A stretch of 64,000 nt of DNA from Paenibacillus sophorae (GCF_018966525.1 NZ_CP076607.1:4464001-4528000), one strand, 5' to 3'. Positions 27,730-36,417 are shown, numbered from the stretch's first letter. Numbers and translations are program-made. The notes: a model not told the origin generated them from the sequence alone.

Positions 27730-28030
27730 TGCAAACTCCGGCCATACAGACCGCTGCGCCGATCCAATCGTACAGGTCGGGTATCTTTTTATCGACAAGC
27801 CATCCCCATAACACAGCCAGCACAATAAAGACACCGCCATAGGCCGCATACACGCGTCCAAAGCCGGGGAAGCGCTGGAAGGTTGGAATGATGCCGTACA
27901 CGACAAGGATCAGCGCTCCGGCAATGCCGAACCAGAGCGGCCTTGATTCACGCAGCCACAGCCACACCAGGTAGCCGCCGCCGATTTCCGCAAGTCCCGC
28001 CAAAATAAATAACAGTATAGATATTACCAT
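27704..28030 (-). CDS. YnfA/UPF0060 family small membrane protein
   Basis: This 108-residue protein has four membrane segments and belongs to UPF0060 (YnfA). Characteristic are the AGLAEIGGGYLVWLWLR start and the RVYAAYGGVFIVLAVLWGW centre. The fold is related to small multidrug resistance transporters, and efflux roles have been reported for some members. The function here is unproven. Confidence 0.85.
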   Translation of the reverse strand: MVISILLFILAGLAEIGGGYLVWLWLRESRPLWFGIAGALILVVYGIIPTFQRFPGFGRVYAAYGGVFIVLAVLWGWLVDKKIPDLYDWIGAAVCMAGVCIMLWAPRT

Positions 28031-28282
28031 TTGATTGCCCCCTGCTTCTGGAGATCGGATGATTCGAAATTCCGCTTCCGAAGGCTCCAGAACTCTTTTG
28101 TATTTTCTTTTTCTTAAATTACGGGTTGTATTATTCGAGTTTTTTCCGGAATATCCTCCGCAATGTCACAATTCAAGTAAAACATTTGGTTGAAGCTTGC
28201 ACCTCCTTTTGACATAATGAGTTAAATAAACAATTACGTCCTTTCAAGGGCGGAAAGCATTGGAGACAAGGGGGAAGCAGCA
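28031..28282. other. Divergent intergenic region, no gene seen
   Basis: The gap between the YnfA-type and ACT genes holds an imperfect TTGACA-like box near 28210 and AT-rich sequence. I see no palindrome and no coding frame. Confidence 0.4.
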
Positions 28283-28552
28283 TTGAAAGGAATCATTACT
28301 GTACTCGGAAAAGACAAGGTGGGCATTATTGCTAAGGTATGCACGTATCTGGCAGAACGAAATGTGAACATACTGGATATTTCCCAGACGATTGTCCAAG
28401 ATTACTTCAACATGATGATGATTGTTGATATTTCGCAGGCGGCGAAATCCACCGAGGTTCTAGTAGAAGAACTGCAGCATATCGGCGAGGAGATTGGCGT
28501 GGAAATCAAGCTGCAGCATGAGGATATTTTCAATATTATGCACCGTATTTAA
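28283..28552 (+). CDS. ACT domain protein, UPF0237 family
   Basis: This 89-residue single ACT domain protein reads TTG at 28283, with GGGGG about nine bases upstream. The GKDKVGIIAKVCTYLAERNV segment is the ligand-binding loop of ACT domains. It is paired with the UPF0210 gene 57 bases downstream; the two families are frequent neighbours in Firmicutes and archaea. ACT domains bind amino acids, so a regulatory role for the partner is likely but unproven. Confidence 0.88.
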   Translation: MKGIITVLGKDKVGIIAKVCTYLAERNVNILDISQTIVQDYFNMMMIVDISQAAKSTEVLVEELQHIGEEIGVEIKLQHEDIFNIMHRI

Positions 28553-28609
28553 GGCGCTGAGCCGATCCATACAGACTTTTTAACGATAAACGCAAGCGGG
28601 AGGGTTACC

Positions 28610-29968
28610 ATGATTTCACTGGTGGAAGTACAAGAAACGAATAAAATGATCCGCGAGATGAACCTTGACGTGCGGACCATTACCATGGGCATCAGCCTGA
28701 TGGATTGCGCGCATACGGATTTGAGCGTGTTTAACCAGAAGATCTATGACAAGATCACCAAATCCGCCGAGAAGCTGGTAAAGACCGGTGAAGATCTGGA
28801 AAAACAGTTCGGCGTTCCTATTGTCAATAAACGGATTTCAGTTACGCCCATTTCCATTGCGGCGGGTTCCCTGAACACGGACAGCTATGTTCCGGTTGCA
28901 GAAACTTTGGACAAGGCGGCCAAGGAAGTTGGAGTCAACTTCATCGGCGGATTCTCCGCGCTTGTGCAAAAGGGCTGCACCACGGGCGACCGCAAGCTGA
29001 TCGAGAGCATTCCCGAAGCGCTTGCCGTAACGGAAAGAGTATGCTCCTCCGTAAACGTCGGCTCATCGCGCAGCGGCATCAACATGGACGCCGTCAAGCT
29101 GATGGGTGATATTATCCGCCAGACCGCGGAGCGTACAGCGGACCGCGATTCCATTGGCTGCGCGAAGCTGGTCGTATTCTGCAACGCCGTTGAGGACAAC
29201 CCGTTCATGGCCGGCGCTTTCCATGGCGTAGGCGAACGGGAATGCGTCATTAACGTAGGGGTCAGCGGCCCCGGCGTTGTCAAACGGGCCCTGGAGGAAG
29301 TTAAGGGCAGGGACTTCGAGACACTGTGCGAGACGATTAAGCGGACCGCCTTCAAGGTGACCCGTGTCGGCCAGCTCGTTGCGCAGGAAGCATCGAAGCG
29401 TCTCGGCGTTCCGTTCGGCATTATCGACCTGTCGCTGGCGCCAACACCGCTGATCGGGGATTCCATCGCGGAAATCTTCCAGGTGATGGGCCTTGAAGAA
29501 GCGGGAGCGCCCGGAACGACGGCGGCGCTCGCCATCCTCAATGACAACGTCAAGAAAGGCGGCGTCATGGCTTCTTCCTATGTAGGCGGACTTAGCGGCG
29601 CATTCATTCCTGTCAGTGAAGACCATGGCATGATTCAAGCTGTGCAGCGCGGCGCGCTGACGCTGGAGAAGCTCGAAGCGATGACCTGTGTCTGCTCGGT
29701 GGGCCTCGATATGATCGCCATCCCAGGCGACACGTCCAAAGAGACGATCTCCGGAATCATCGCCGACGAAGCCGCTATCGGCATGGTTAACAACAAGACG
29801 ACGGCCGTTCGCCTCATTCCCGTGATTGGCAAAGGAGTCGGCGAGATGGTTGAGTTTGGCGGTCTGCTCGGCTATGCTCCGATCATGCCTGTCAACTCCT
29901 TTAACTGCGCCGACTTTATCGACCGGGGCGGCCGGATTCCCGCGCCGATCCACAGCTTCAAGAATTAA
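28610..29968 (+). CDS. UPF0210 / DUF711 family protein
   Basis: This 452-residue protein belongs to UPF0210, a family related to pyruvate formate-lyase-like folds but without an established reaction. Conserved pieces include LDVRTITMGISLMDCAHTD near the N-terminus and GECV-type glycine loops in the centre. The gene follows the ACT-domain gene, likely in one operon, and ends at a strong terminator. The ribosome binding site is GGGAGGG before ATG at 28610. Confidence 0.88.
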   Translation: MISLVEVQETNKMIREMNLDVRTITMGISLMDCAHTDLSVFNQKIYDKITKSAEKLVKTGEDLEKQFGVPIVNKRISVTPISIAAGSLNTDSYVPVAETLDKAAKEVGVNFIGGFSALVQKGCTTGDRKLIESIPEALAVTERVCSSVNVGSSRSGINMDAVKLMGDIIRQTAERTADRDSIGCAKLVVFCNAVEDNPFMAGAFHGVGERECVINVGVSGPGVVKRALEEVKGRDFETLCETIKRTAFKVTRVGQLVAQEASKRLGVPFGIIDLSLAPTPLIGDSIAEIFQVMGLEEAGAPGTTAALAILNDNVKKGGVMASSYVGGLSGAFIPVSEDHGMIQAVQRGALTLEKLEAMTCVCSVGLDMIAIPGDTSKETISGIIADEAAIGMVNNKTTAVRLIPVIGKGVGEMVEFGGLLGYAPIMPVNSFNCADFIDRGGRIPAPIHSFKN

Positions 29969-30041
29969 TATGGCCGGCAGACGCGCCGGCGCCGCAGTTT
30001 AATGAGCGGTTCGGCTGCTGGAATGATGCATCGAAAGATTA

Positions 30042-30092
30042 AACGCCTCCTTCCCACTCGCGATTAGCGATGGAACGGAGGCGTTCTTTTTC
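30042..30092 (+). terminator. Terminator of UPF0237-UPF0210 operon
   Basis: AACGCCTCC pairs with GGAGGCGTT and is followed by CTTTTT. Confidence 0.85.
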
Positions 30093-30201
30093 CTATGCGT
30101 GCTATATCTGCACTCTGTGGATGCCTATTGCACATTGCTGGATTCCCTGGTCATAAGCCTTTTGAATCATTTTTCCGCCTCTTCAATTCCTTCAACATGA
30201 G

Positions 30202-31170
30202 TTAATTAAAATGCTCCTCTTTAGCCTGAAGCCTTTCCGATTTACTAACATTTATTAGTTTTATTCTCTTAAAGCGCGAGCTGAGTTGAATAAGTGTTAG
30301 TCCCACCAGGATGATGACAATACCCGCAGCCTGTATCGAGGTCAGGCTTTCACCCAAAACCAGCCATCCAGATACAATCGCAACGACAGGAACCAATAAG
30401 GAGAATGGGGCCGTGTTGGAAGGGCCAAACTGCTGGACGAGATAATACCAGATAAAGTTGCCCAGCCCTGTAGCCAATAAGGCAATGTAAATAACCGAAC
30501 CGACTCCCTGTAATGTGATATTGCTTAATTGCGCGTAATCACCGGATTCGAATATCAGGGAAAGCACCAGCATAATTGGAATGACTGTTGTAGATTGCCA
30601 AACCGTCAATGTCCATGGGGAAATCTTCCCAGCCTTCTTCAGCACAATATTTGAGCATGCCCAGCCCAGACCACCGAGCAGCACCCACAGCACCCCGACT
30701 ATCGGGGCCGAAGCATCCCCGGACGCGGCAATCAGCACCAGTCCGGCCGCACCGGCCAAAAGTCCTGCCCATTGAAACCATGAGAATTTTTCATTGATAA
30801 ATAAAGTTGCTAGCAAGATGGTGAATATGGCCTGGCTTTGAATAAGGGTTGCGGCTACGCCCGAGCTCACCCCGAGGCTTAACCCCCAGAATAAGCCGGA
30901 AAACTGGACTACGCCACCAAAGAATCCTACCAGAATAAGATACTTCCACGGCAAGCCGTTGCGTTTAGTAAAAGGAAGGAAGATAAGGGCCACTACAAAG
31001 TAGCGCATCGCAACCAGCAAAAAAGGCGGTATTTGGGATACTGCTTTATCTGCGACAATAAAGTTAAACCCCCAAATAAACACCACCAGAAGCGCCAAAA
31101 GAATATAAACCCTTCTACTGCTCATCTTAGTTTGAACATGATCCCCGCTGGATGAACTTGATGAATTCAA
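30202..31170 (-). CDS. EamA family transporter
   Basis: This is a 322-residue permease of the drug/metabolite transporter superfamily with ten hydrophobic segments and two EamA repeats. The first (VFIWGFNFIVADKAV) and second (LLGGLGWACSNIVLKKAGK) repeats have their typical starts. The chosen start is TTG at 31170, five bases after a run of seven G; an ATG at about 31125 would give a protein of similar quality. The N-terminal serine-rich segment (NSSSSSSGDH) precedes the first helix. The substrate is unknown. It is monocistronic. Confidence 0.82.
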   Translation of the reverse strand: MNSSSSSSGDHVQTKMSSRRVYILLALLVVFIWGFNFIVADKAVSQIPPFLLVAMRYFVVALIFLPFTKRNGLPWKYLILVGFFGGVVQFSGLFWGLSLGVSSGVAATLIQSQAIFTILLATLFINEKFSWFQWAGLLAGAAGLVLIAASGDASAPIVGVLWVLLGGLGWACSNIVLKKAGKISPWTLTVWQSTTVIPIMLVLSLIFESGDYAQLSNITLQGVGSVIYIALLATGLGNFIWYYLVQQFGPSNTAPFSLLVPVVAIVSGWLVLGESLTSIQAAGIVIILVGLTLIQLSSRFKRIKLINVSKSERLQAKEEHFN

Positions 31171-31347
31171 TATTACCCCCCCACATTTTATAAAGTTTTG
31201 ATTGTAACAGTCCATACACTGTAAATTCTATAATAATACAAAATTTGCAACAAAAATACCAAAAGGAGCTATCCCTCAGCCATTTAATAGCTTTGAACAG
31301 CCCCTTCTTCCGAATATCCTTATCCGGCTCCGCTCGTGAATTCCCGC

Positions 31348-32832
31348 TCAGCCTCTGCCCTCTCCCGGTCTTTGCTGCCTTACCTCTACGCGAACCCGTC
31401 TCGCGCGTACGAACCGCCAGCCCGTCAGCAAAGCAGCCGCCAGGCAGATCGTTGCCGAAGTGGTAAACACGACATGCATGCCGGCCAGAAAAATATCGGG
31501 CCGGTCCGGGATCAAACCGGTGACGCGATGGCCGGCCTTGCCGCTCATCACATTGAACAAGGTGGTTGTGGCTATGGTAATGCCGACGACCATGCCAATA
31601 TTGCGCACTAGTGAATTCACGCTGCCCGCAGAACCGAGCTGGGTGCGGGGCACCGTCGACATGATCAAGGAATTGTTCGGGGACTGAAACAGGCCACCGC
31701 CGATCCCGAGCATCGCGATCCATACGCCCACGAGCCCGACCGGACTTCCATTATGAAGCTGAGCCAATCCAAATTGGGCAATTACCATAACGACCAGACC
31801 GACAAATGTTAGAAACTCTGATCCGATCTTGTCCGACAAAGCGCCGCTGAGCGGAGCGATCACGACCATGCTTATCGGAAACAGCATGAGCAGAAAGCCC
31901 GCCGATGACGGAGACAAACCAAGCATGCTCTGCGTGTAGAACGGCGAAATAATGTTAAAGCAGAAGTTCGCGGCAAATACGAGAAACCCGCAAAGAATGC
32001 TGAGCGAGAACAGCGGATTCTTGAACAGATTCAATTGCAGCAGCGGCTCGGGCTTCCGCAGCTCCACCCGGAGAAAAGCCGCAAAGGCCGCCGCCGCGGC
32101 GAAAAGCGACAAGATGATGCCGGGATTGCCGTAGCCGCTCTCCTGGCCGAGCAGCAGACCGGCGAACAGGGAGACGATTAAGACGGCGAACAGCATGCTG
32201 CCGGTGATGTCGATTCGGGCTTTAACCCGGACCAGATCCTTCGGGAGAAGCCTATAGCCAAGGCCGATCGCAATCAGGCCGATAGGCACGTTAACCCAGA
32301 ATATATATTCCCAGCCAAGATTCGCGACAATAATGCCTCCGAGACTGGGACCGGCTATGCTGCCGAGCGAGACGAAGGTGCCGATCAGACCGAGCGCCTT
32401 CCCTCTCTCGTTCGCCGGGAATAAATCTGTCACAATCCCCTGGCTGTTCGCCATGGTCATCGACGCGCCTAGGGCTTGAATAACCCGTGAGACAACCAGC
32501 AACGGCAGTGTGCCGCTGAAGCCGCAGAGCAGCGAACCAACAATGAAGACCACCGTTCCGAGCTTGAAAATCCGGATCTTTCCCGCGATATCGCCCAATC
32601 TACCGAAGAACAGAATGAACGAACAGATCGCCATTAAATAGCCGGTCGTGACCCATGCCACCTGGGCCATCGGCAGTCCTAATTTTACGGACAGCACCGG
32701 AAGCGCGATGTTCACAATGCTTCCGTCCAACGTTGACATGAATGTAAACAAATTGAGGACGATCAGAATCAGCCAGCGCCGCTTCTGCACGCTTGCATCT
32801 TCCTGATAGGTCGCCTGATGTACCGAACTCAT
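31348..32832 (-). CDS. DHA2 family MFS efflux transporter, MarR-controlled
   Basis: This 494-residue proton antiporter with 14 membrane segments is of the EmrB/QacA type. LDGSIVNIALPVLSVKLG in helix 1 and GRLGDIAGKIRIFKLG (motif A) are visible. It diverges from a marR-type gene 205 bases away, and two palindromes lie between them. This suggests direct repression by that MarR protein and induction by toxic compounds. The last residues are Arg-rich. No terminator is evident after the stop. Confidence 0.88.
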   Translation of the reverse strand: MSSVHQATYQEDASVQKRRWLILIVLNLFTFMSTLDGSIVNIALPVLSVKLGLPMAQVAWVTTGYLMAICSFILFFGRLGDIAGKIRIFKLGTVVFIVGSLLCGFSGTLPLLVVSRVIQALGASMTMANSQGIVTDLFPANERGKALGLIGTFVSLGSIAGPSLGGIIVANLGWEYIFWVNVPIGLIAIGLGYRLLPKDLVRVKARIDITGSMLFAVLIVSLFAGLLLGQESGYGNPGIILSLFAAAAAFAAFLRVELRKPEPLLQLNLFKNPLFSLSILCGFLVFAANFCFNIISPFYTQSMLGLSPSSAGFLLMLFPISMVVIAPLSGALSDKIGSEFLTFVGLVVMVIAQFGLAQLHNGSPVGLVGVWIAMLGIGGGLFQSPNNSLIMSTVPRTQLGSAGSVNSLVRNIGMVVGITIATTTLFNVMSGKAGHRVTGLIPDRPDIFLAGMHVVFTTSATICLAAALLTGWRFVRARRVRVEVRQQRPGEGRG

Positions 32833-32866
32833 TCTACCACCCCGTTAACCCGCACTCGCGATATTT

Positions 32867-32926
32867 AGTTGCACGCGCAACTATTCGACCTCCACAGTGT
32901 ACTCCAATTTGGTTGCGTACGCAACT
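32867..32926. promoter_or_regulatory. Two MarR-type operators
   Basis: AGTTGCACGCGCAACT (32867-32882) and GGTTGCGTACGCAACT (32911-32926) share the pattern RGTTGCN4GCAACT. Their centres are 44 bases apart, about four helical turns. They lie between the divergent efflux and marR genes. Confidence 0.75.
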
Positions 32927-33037
32927 GATTTGCGGTAGAATTTTTGATAACGTATCTATACCATCACCACTGGCTGAGGCCGGTAAACATCGCGCCTACC
33001 CGGGCGCACTTTCGCCCTCAGAACAAAGGAGCCCTCC

Positions 33038-33472
33038 ATGAATCCGAACGACACCTTCAGAAAAGAACCGATTGGACGGCTGATCTCCTATATTCACCGC
33101 TCCCAGCAGAAGTACCTGTCCCGCTCGCTAGGGGAATACGGCATCGGCGGAGGCGGACAGTACAGCTTCCTCAAAGCGATTCTCCAATCGCCGGGGACGA
33201 CTCAGGAGCAGCTGACCTGCAATCTCAAATTCGATAAAGCCACCACGGCCCGCTCGGTGAAGCAGCTTGAGGAAGCCGGGTATATTGAACGCCGCACCGA
33301 TCCGGACGACAGACGCAGCTATCTGCTGTATCCTACGCCCAAGGCGCTGGAATTCCAGCCGGTGCTTCAGCGCTTCCTGGATGATTCGAACGCCAAGATG
33401 ACGCGGGATTTGACCGATGAAGAGGAGCGGCAGCTCATCCTGCTGCTTCAGAAAATAAGGCTCGATTTTTGA
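33038..33472 (+). CDS. MarR family transcriptional regulator
   Basis: This 144-residue winged-helix regulator has LTCNLKFDKATTARSVKQLE as recognition region and RRTDPDDRRSYLLYPT as the wing. The AAAGGAG ribosome binding site precedes ATG at 33038. It diverges from a DHA2 efflux gene, with two palindromic operators between them. It is followed 28 bases later by a YbaK-type gene and may be co-transcribed with it. Confidence 0.88.
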   Translation: MNPNDTFRKEPIGRLISYIHRSQQKYLSRSLGEYGIGGGGQYSFLKAILQSPGTTQEQLTCNLKFDKATTARSVKQLEEAGYIERRTDPDDRRSYLLYPTPKALEFQPVLQRFLDDSNAKMTRDLTDEEERQLILLLQKIRLDF

Positions 33473-33500
33473 GCCTATATCCTGGAAGGAGATTGAAGCC

Positions 33501-34007
33501 ATGTCCATCGAACAGGTAAAAGCCCACTTTCGTTCCTTCGGACGAGAGAACGATATCCGGGAATTCGAAACGTCCAACGCCACGGTCGGCGAAGCCGCCG
33601 CTACCATCGGCGTCATCCCCGCTCGCATCGCCAAGACCCTCTCGTTCCAGGGTGAAGGCGAGGCCGCCATACTGGTTGTGGCCGCCGGCGATACCAAAGT
33701 CGACAACAAGAAGTTCCGCTCGCAGTTCGGCTTCAAGCCGAGAATGCTGAGCCCGGACGAAGTGCTGGAACAGACCGGCCACGCCGTCGGCGGCGTCTGC
33801 CCCTTCGGGCTTACGCGCAAGCTTGAAGTCTACCTCGACGTGTCGATGAAGCGCTTTGAGACCGTTTTTCCCGCCTGTGGAAGCAAGAACTCCGCCATCG
33901 AACTGACACTCGGGGAGCTGGAGGAATACTCCGGCGGCCTCGCTTGGGTGGATGTATGCAAAGACTGGGACACCTTATCGGAGTCCGACAGCGGACAAGC
34001 CTCCTGA
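33501..34007 (+). CDS. YbaK/EbsC-type aminoacyl-tRNA editing protein, copy 1
   Basis: This 168-residue protein resembles the YbaK editing domain, which removes mischarged amino acids from tRNA (Cys-tRNA-Pro in YbaK). Conserved pieces are GVIPARIAKTLSF, VAAGDTKVDNKKFR with the catalytic Lys region, and HAVGGVCPFGL. A paralogue lies at 42346-42819 and is very similar over 155 residues. This copy has a 12-residue C-terminal tail absent from the other. It follows the marR gene and ends at a perfect terminator. Confidence 0.85.
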   Translation: MSIEQVKAHFRSFGRENDIREFETSNATVGEAAATIGVIPARIAKTLSFQGEGEAAILVVAAGDTKVDNKKFRSQFGFKPRMLSPDEVLEQTGHAVGGVCPFGLTRKLEVYLDVSMKRFETVFPACGSKNSAIELTLGELEEYSGGLAWVDVCKDWDTLSESDSGQAS

Positions 34008-34052
34008 CCGGGGAAGGCTGGCAGGGAACCGACATTTCGCAAGCATTAAGAC

Positions 34053-34083
34053 AAAGGACGGAATCCTTAGGATTCCGTCCTTT
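34053..34083 (+). terminator. Perfect 14-bp stem terminator after ybaK copy 1
   Basis: AAAGGACGGAATCC and GGATTCCGTCCTTT pair fully across a TTA loop. The stem can act in both directions and also caps the remnant on the minus strand. Confidence 0.8.
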
Positions 34084-34092
34084 GTCCGTTAT

Positions 34093-34370
34093 TTATGCGC
34101 CGCCGCTTTCTTTCGTCTCGGGCGTAATGGAGCCGTATACCGCCTTTCCGGTGCTGACGTCCTTCATCCAGTTCATGGGGAAAGCTTGAATAGCGCTGAA
34201 TACCGCGTCGAGTCCGTTCACATAGGGCTTCGTGCGTAGATGATATTCTTGCGAACGGGAAGTTGTTGGCGAACGCAATGTTGTACACATATAAATCCAG
34301 CACTTCGATCGTGTCCTCGTTCACCGCGTTCTGATCAGCCTTGACTGGGGGCACTTCAAAAAGGGGTTGA
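34093..34370 (-). pseudogene. Frameshifted C-terminal gene remnant
   Basis: One frame reads VNEDTIEVLDLYVYNIAFAN, then NFPFA. A second frame continues QEYHLRTKPYVNGLDAVFSA, then IQAFPMNWMKDVSTGKAV and a stop. The switch is near 34250, so a base has been lost or gained. No start or upstream part is present; the frame runs back into the hairpin beyond nifB. The family is not recognised. The remnant has normal GC and codon use for this genome, so it looks like recent decay or deletion debris at the border of the nifB region. Confidence 0.5.
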
Positions 34371-34381
34371 CCTCATATACG

Positions 34382-34420
34382 AAGCGGGCCCCTCGGCCGG
34401 TTAAGCCACGAAGCCCGCTT
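34382..34420. terminator. Hairpin after nifB
   Basis: AAGCGGGC pairs with GCCCGCTT, with an inner GGC/GCC pair. There is no T-run on either side, so it may be a weak terminator or an RNA 3' stabiliser. It lies 16 bases past the nifB stop. Confidence 0.4.
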
Positions 34421-34435
34421 AATATTCCTGGACCG

Positions 34436-35911
34436 TCACCGCTGCTGCGCAGCGGACGGGCAAAATTCCGACGGGGAGCGGGAGATGGAGGTGAAGAAGC
34501 GGTGATATTTGGCGCACTGCTCTAGCAGCTTGCCGATCTCTCCCTTTCGCACCAGCGCTGTCAGACCGGCGCGGGCCAGCCGCTCGGCCGGTCCGGGACC
34601 GATCGCGGCGCAGAGAACGATGGAGCAATCCTGCAGCAGCGCCACCGTCTCATCCAGAATCGCCTCCTTGTCCGCTTCCCCGCATTCGGCCTTGCCGTTG
34701 CAGTAAGCCTGAATCCGCCGAACGCCCAGCAGCTTCTGGCCTTGCCCGGACACCTCGTAGACAAGAAACTCGCGTGCATGGCCGAAATGCACATTCACCT
34801 GGCCCCCGCCGCGCGTCGCCACGGCGATGCGCATACTGCCGCGCTCTCCTTGCTCTCCCGGATTGGCTTCGCGCCGCTTGCGCTCCGCGGCCGTCCGGTC
34901 CAGCCGGATAAGCAGCTCCTCGCGGGCTGCCGGGTTGTATTCCCGGGCCAGCGCGTTTTCGGTCTTGACGCCAAGATCATCGCCAATCAGCCCGACCGCG
35001 TCGGCGCGGCATTGGCGGCAATGCCGCATGACCGGCATAACCGCCTCGCTGCGCGCCTGCACCTGAAGCGTCAGCGAAGGAGCGGGCTCCTTGCGTCCTT
35101 CCTTCTCATATACGCTGCCCGTCGAGAGAATCAGCGGCATAATATTATGAGAGAAAGCGCCTGCCACCTTGACCGCCTCGGTCACCTTGATCAGATGGCT
35201 GTCATTAACGCCGGGAATCAGCACGGAATTGACTTTGACCTTTACGCCGCGCTCTGCGATCCGCCGGATGCCCTCCAGCTGGTTGTGCAGTAACAGTTCT
35301 GCAGCGTCCCTGCCCCTGTAGGCCTTGCCTCGGAAGAACACGCCGCGGTATACCTCCGCCCCGATCTGCGGATCGACAGCATTGACCGTGACGGTCACAT
35401 GGGCGATGCGATGCCTGACGATATCCTCCGAATAATCGGGCAGCTTCAGCCCGTTGGTACTGAGGCACAGCTGCAGCTCGGGCAGGCCTTCGGACAGCAG
35501 GCCGAAGGTTTCGAACGTCTCCCGCGGATTGGCCAGCGGATCGCCAGGTCCCGCGATGCCGACCACGGTCAGCTGCGGCAGCGAAGCCAGCGTACTGCGC
35601 ACCTTGGCGTAAGCCTCCTGCGGCGTAAGCACCTTACTGACGACGCCGGGGCGACTCTCGGTGACGCAGTCATATTTGATATTGCAATAATTGCAGTTGA
35701 TATTGCATTTCGGCGCCACCGCCACATGCATGCGGGCAAAATAATGATGCGCCATCTCATCGTAACAAGGATGGCGTGATTCATTCGCCAACGCGAACAC
35801 CACCTTTCCTTCAATTTGTCCAGCGTCTCCCTTCATCGCGAAGACGATACCCCGATCCGGTACGTTAGAGCTTGGCGGCGATTGTCCGCCGCAGCCAAAC
35901 AAGAAATGCAT
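34436..35911 (-). CDS. nifB: NifB, radical SAM FeMo-cofactor precursor synthase
   Basis: This 491-residue protein has the NifB layout. The radical SAM motif is C69-x3-C73-x2-C76 (VAPKCNINCNYCNIKYDC). The upstream HPCY and the downstream MRHCRQCRADAVG supply the further Cys ligands used for the K-clusters, and SRPGVVS and GIAGPGDPLANP are NifB signatures. A C-terminal NifX-like FeMo-cofactor-binding domain begins near residue 355 (MRIAVATRGGGQVNVHFGHA). It would convert two 4Fe-4S units into the 8Fe NifB-co precursor. The ATG at 35911 lacks a clear ribosome binding site; a GTG near 35797 has a better one (GAAGGAAAGGT) but would shorten the N-terminus. A consensus promoter lies at 36179-36207. 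No nifD, nifK, nifE or nifN is in the window. Confidence 0.88.
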   Translation of the reverse strand: MHFLFGCGGQSPPSSNVPDRGIVFAMKGDAGQIEGKVVFALANESRHPCYDEMAHHYFARMHVAVAPKCNINCNYCNIKYDCVTESRPGVVSKVLTPQEAYAKVRSTLASLPQLTVVGIAGPGDPLANPRETFETFGLLSEGLPELQLCLSTNGLKLPDYSEDIVRHRIAHVTVTVNAVDPQIGAEVYRGVFFRGKAYRGRDAAELLLHNQLEGIRRIAERGVKVKVNSVLIPGVNDSHLIKVTEAVKVAGAFSHNIMPLILSTGSVYEKEGRKEPAPSLTLQVQARSEAVMPVMRHCRQCRADAVGLIGDDLGVKTENALAREYNPAAREELLIRLDRTAAERKRREANPGEQGERGSMRIAVATRGGGQVNVHFGHAREFLVYEVSGQGQKLLGVRRIQAYCNGKAECGEADKEAILDETVALLQDCSIVLCAAIGPGPAERLARAGLTALVRKGEIGKLLEQCAKYHRFFTSISRSPSEFCPSAAQQR

Positions 35912-35982
35912 AATGTATCGCCCGCGGGAGCGACCGGATCGTTCCGATCATTTCCCACGGAAGCGGGCATCTCATTCGACGA

Positions 35983-36060
35983 TCACTTCACATTCCGTTC
36001 CGGATCGGCACGCTGTTTCCATACAAAGTCGCCGAAGCATTCTCGATAGAGCAACATCAT
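35983..36060 (-). CDS. Candidate 25-residue leader ORF before nifB
   Basis: A small ORF (MMLLYRECFGDFVWKQRADP and a five-residue end) lies in the leader of nifB, between the hairpin and the nifB start. Two other frames are also partly open there and no ribosome binding site is visible, so this may be a chance ORF. Confidence 0.2.
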   Translation of the reverse strand: MMLLYRECFGDFVWKQRADPERNVK

Positions 36061-36090
36061 CTGGAATCCGATAACCCGCTAGAGCGACAA

Positions 36091-36124
36091 AAGCCGGACA
36101 ACTGCCGCTGCAGTCATCCGGCTT
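36091..36124 (-). promoter_or_regulatory. Hairpin in nifB leader
   Basis: AAGCCGGA pairs with TCCGGCTT, with an inner ACTGC/GCAGT stem. On the minus strand TTTT follows within the stem end. It lies about 50-80 bases after the predicted nifB transcription start and could act as an attenuator. Confidence 0.4.
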
Positions 36125-36178
36125 CCTTACATTCGGTCGGCCGTGTTCGTTATCCCATAATCCCTATATGTTTTGAGT

Positions 36179-36207
36179 ATTATAGAACGAGCCCCAGTTT
36201 CTGTCAA
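36179..36207 (-). promoter_or_regulatory. Consensus sigma-A promoter of nifB
   Basis: TTGACA (36202-36207) and TATAAT (36179-36184) on the minus strand are both perfect and 17 bases apart. The predicted leader to the nifB ATG is about 260 bases. Confidence 0.8.
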
Positions 36208-36212
36208 CGCCT

Positions 36213-36242
36213 AAAGTAACAAATCTGCGAAAGTAACAAATC
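36213..36242. repeat. Tandem direct repeat next to nifB promoter
   Basis: AAAGTAACAAATC occurs at 36213-36225 and 36230-36242, a 17-base period. It sits just upstream of the nifB -35 box and between the two divergent promoters, where a regulator could bind. Confidence 0.6.
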
Positions 36243-36331
36243 CATGGAAAAGCAGCTGCAAGCGGCGATCAGTGACTGATGAATGTTCTTGATTCCGTCA
36301 AATTTGGATTCTTATCCAGCCAGTAAATCTA

Positions 36332-36361
36332 TTGACAAAAAATAGATGACAAATCTAAACT
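36332..36361 (+). promoter_or_regulatory. Promoter of ABC permease operon
   Basis: TTGACA (36332-36337) and TAAACT (36356-36361) are 18 bases apart on the plus strand. An ATG at 36346 lies inside it, which argues against that start. Confidence 0.5.
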
Positions 36362-36417
36362 ATACAAAACTTATGAGAAAAATAGGATTTATTGAACGAA
36401 CAGGGGGTTATACTTTC

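Larger units (their letters stand above)
35912..36417. other. Divergent control region of nifB and ABC operon
   Basis: About 500 bases without an established gene. It contains the nifB promoter and leader hairpin, a tandem direct repeat, the ABC operon promoter and one doubtful leader ORF, all listed separately. Confidence 0.6.

Noticed and set aside
29063..29953. 296-codon minus-strand ORF
   Set aside because: Antisense to the UPF0210 gene, with Asp/His/Arg-rich composition and no start signal.
36202..36242. GlnR site before nifB
   Set aside because: TGTCA and TAACA occur but the spacing is not that of the TGTNAN7TNACA consensus.
36346..36417. Upstream ATG for the first NitT/TauT permease
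   Set aside because: It lies between the -35 and -10 boxes of the likely promoter, so it could not be in the transcript.
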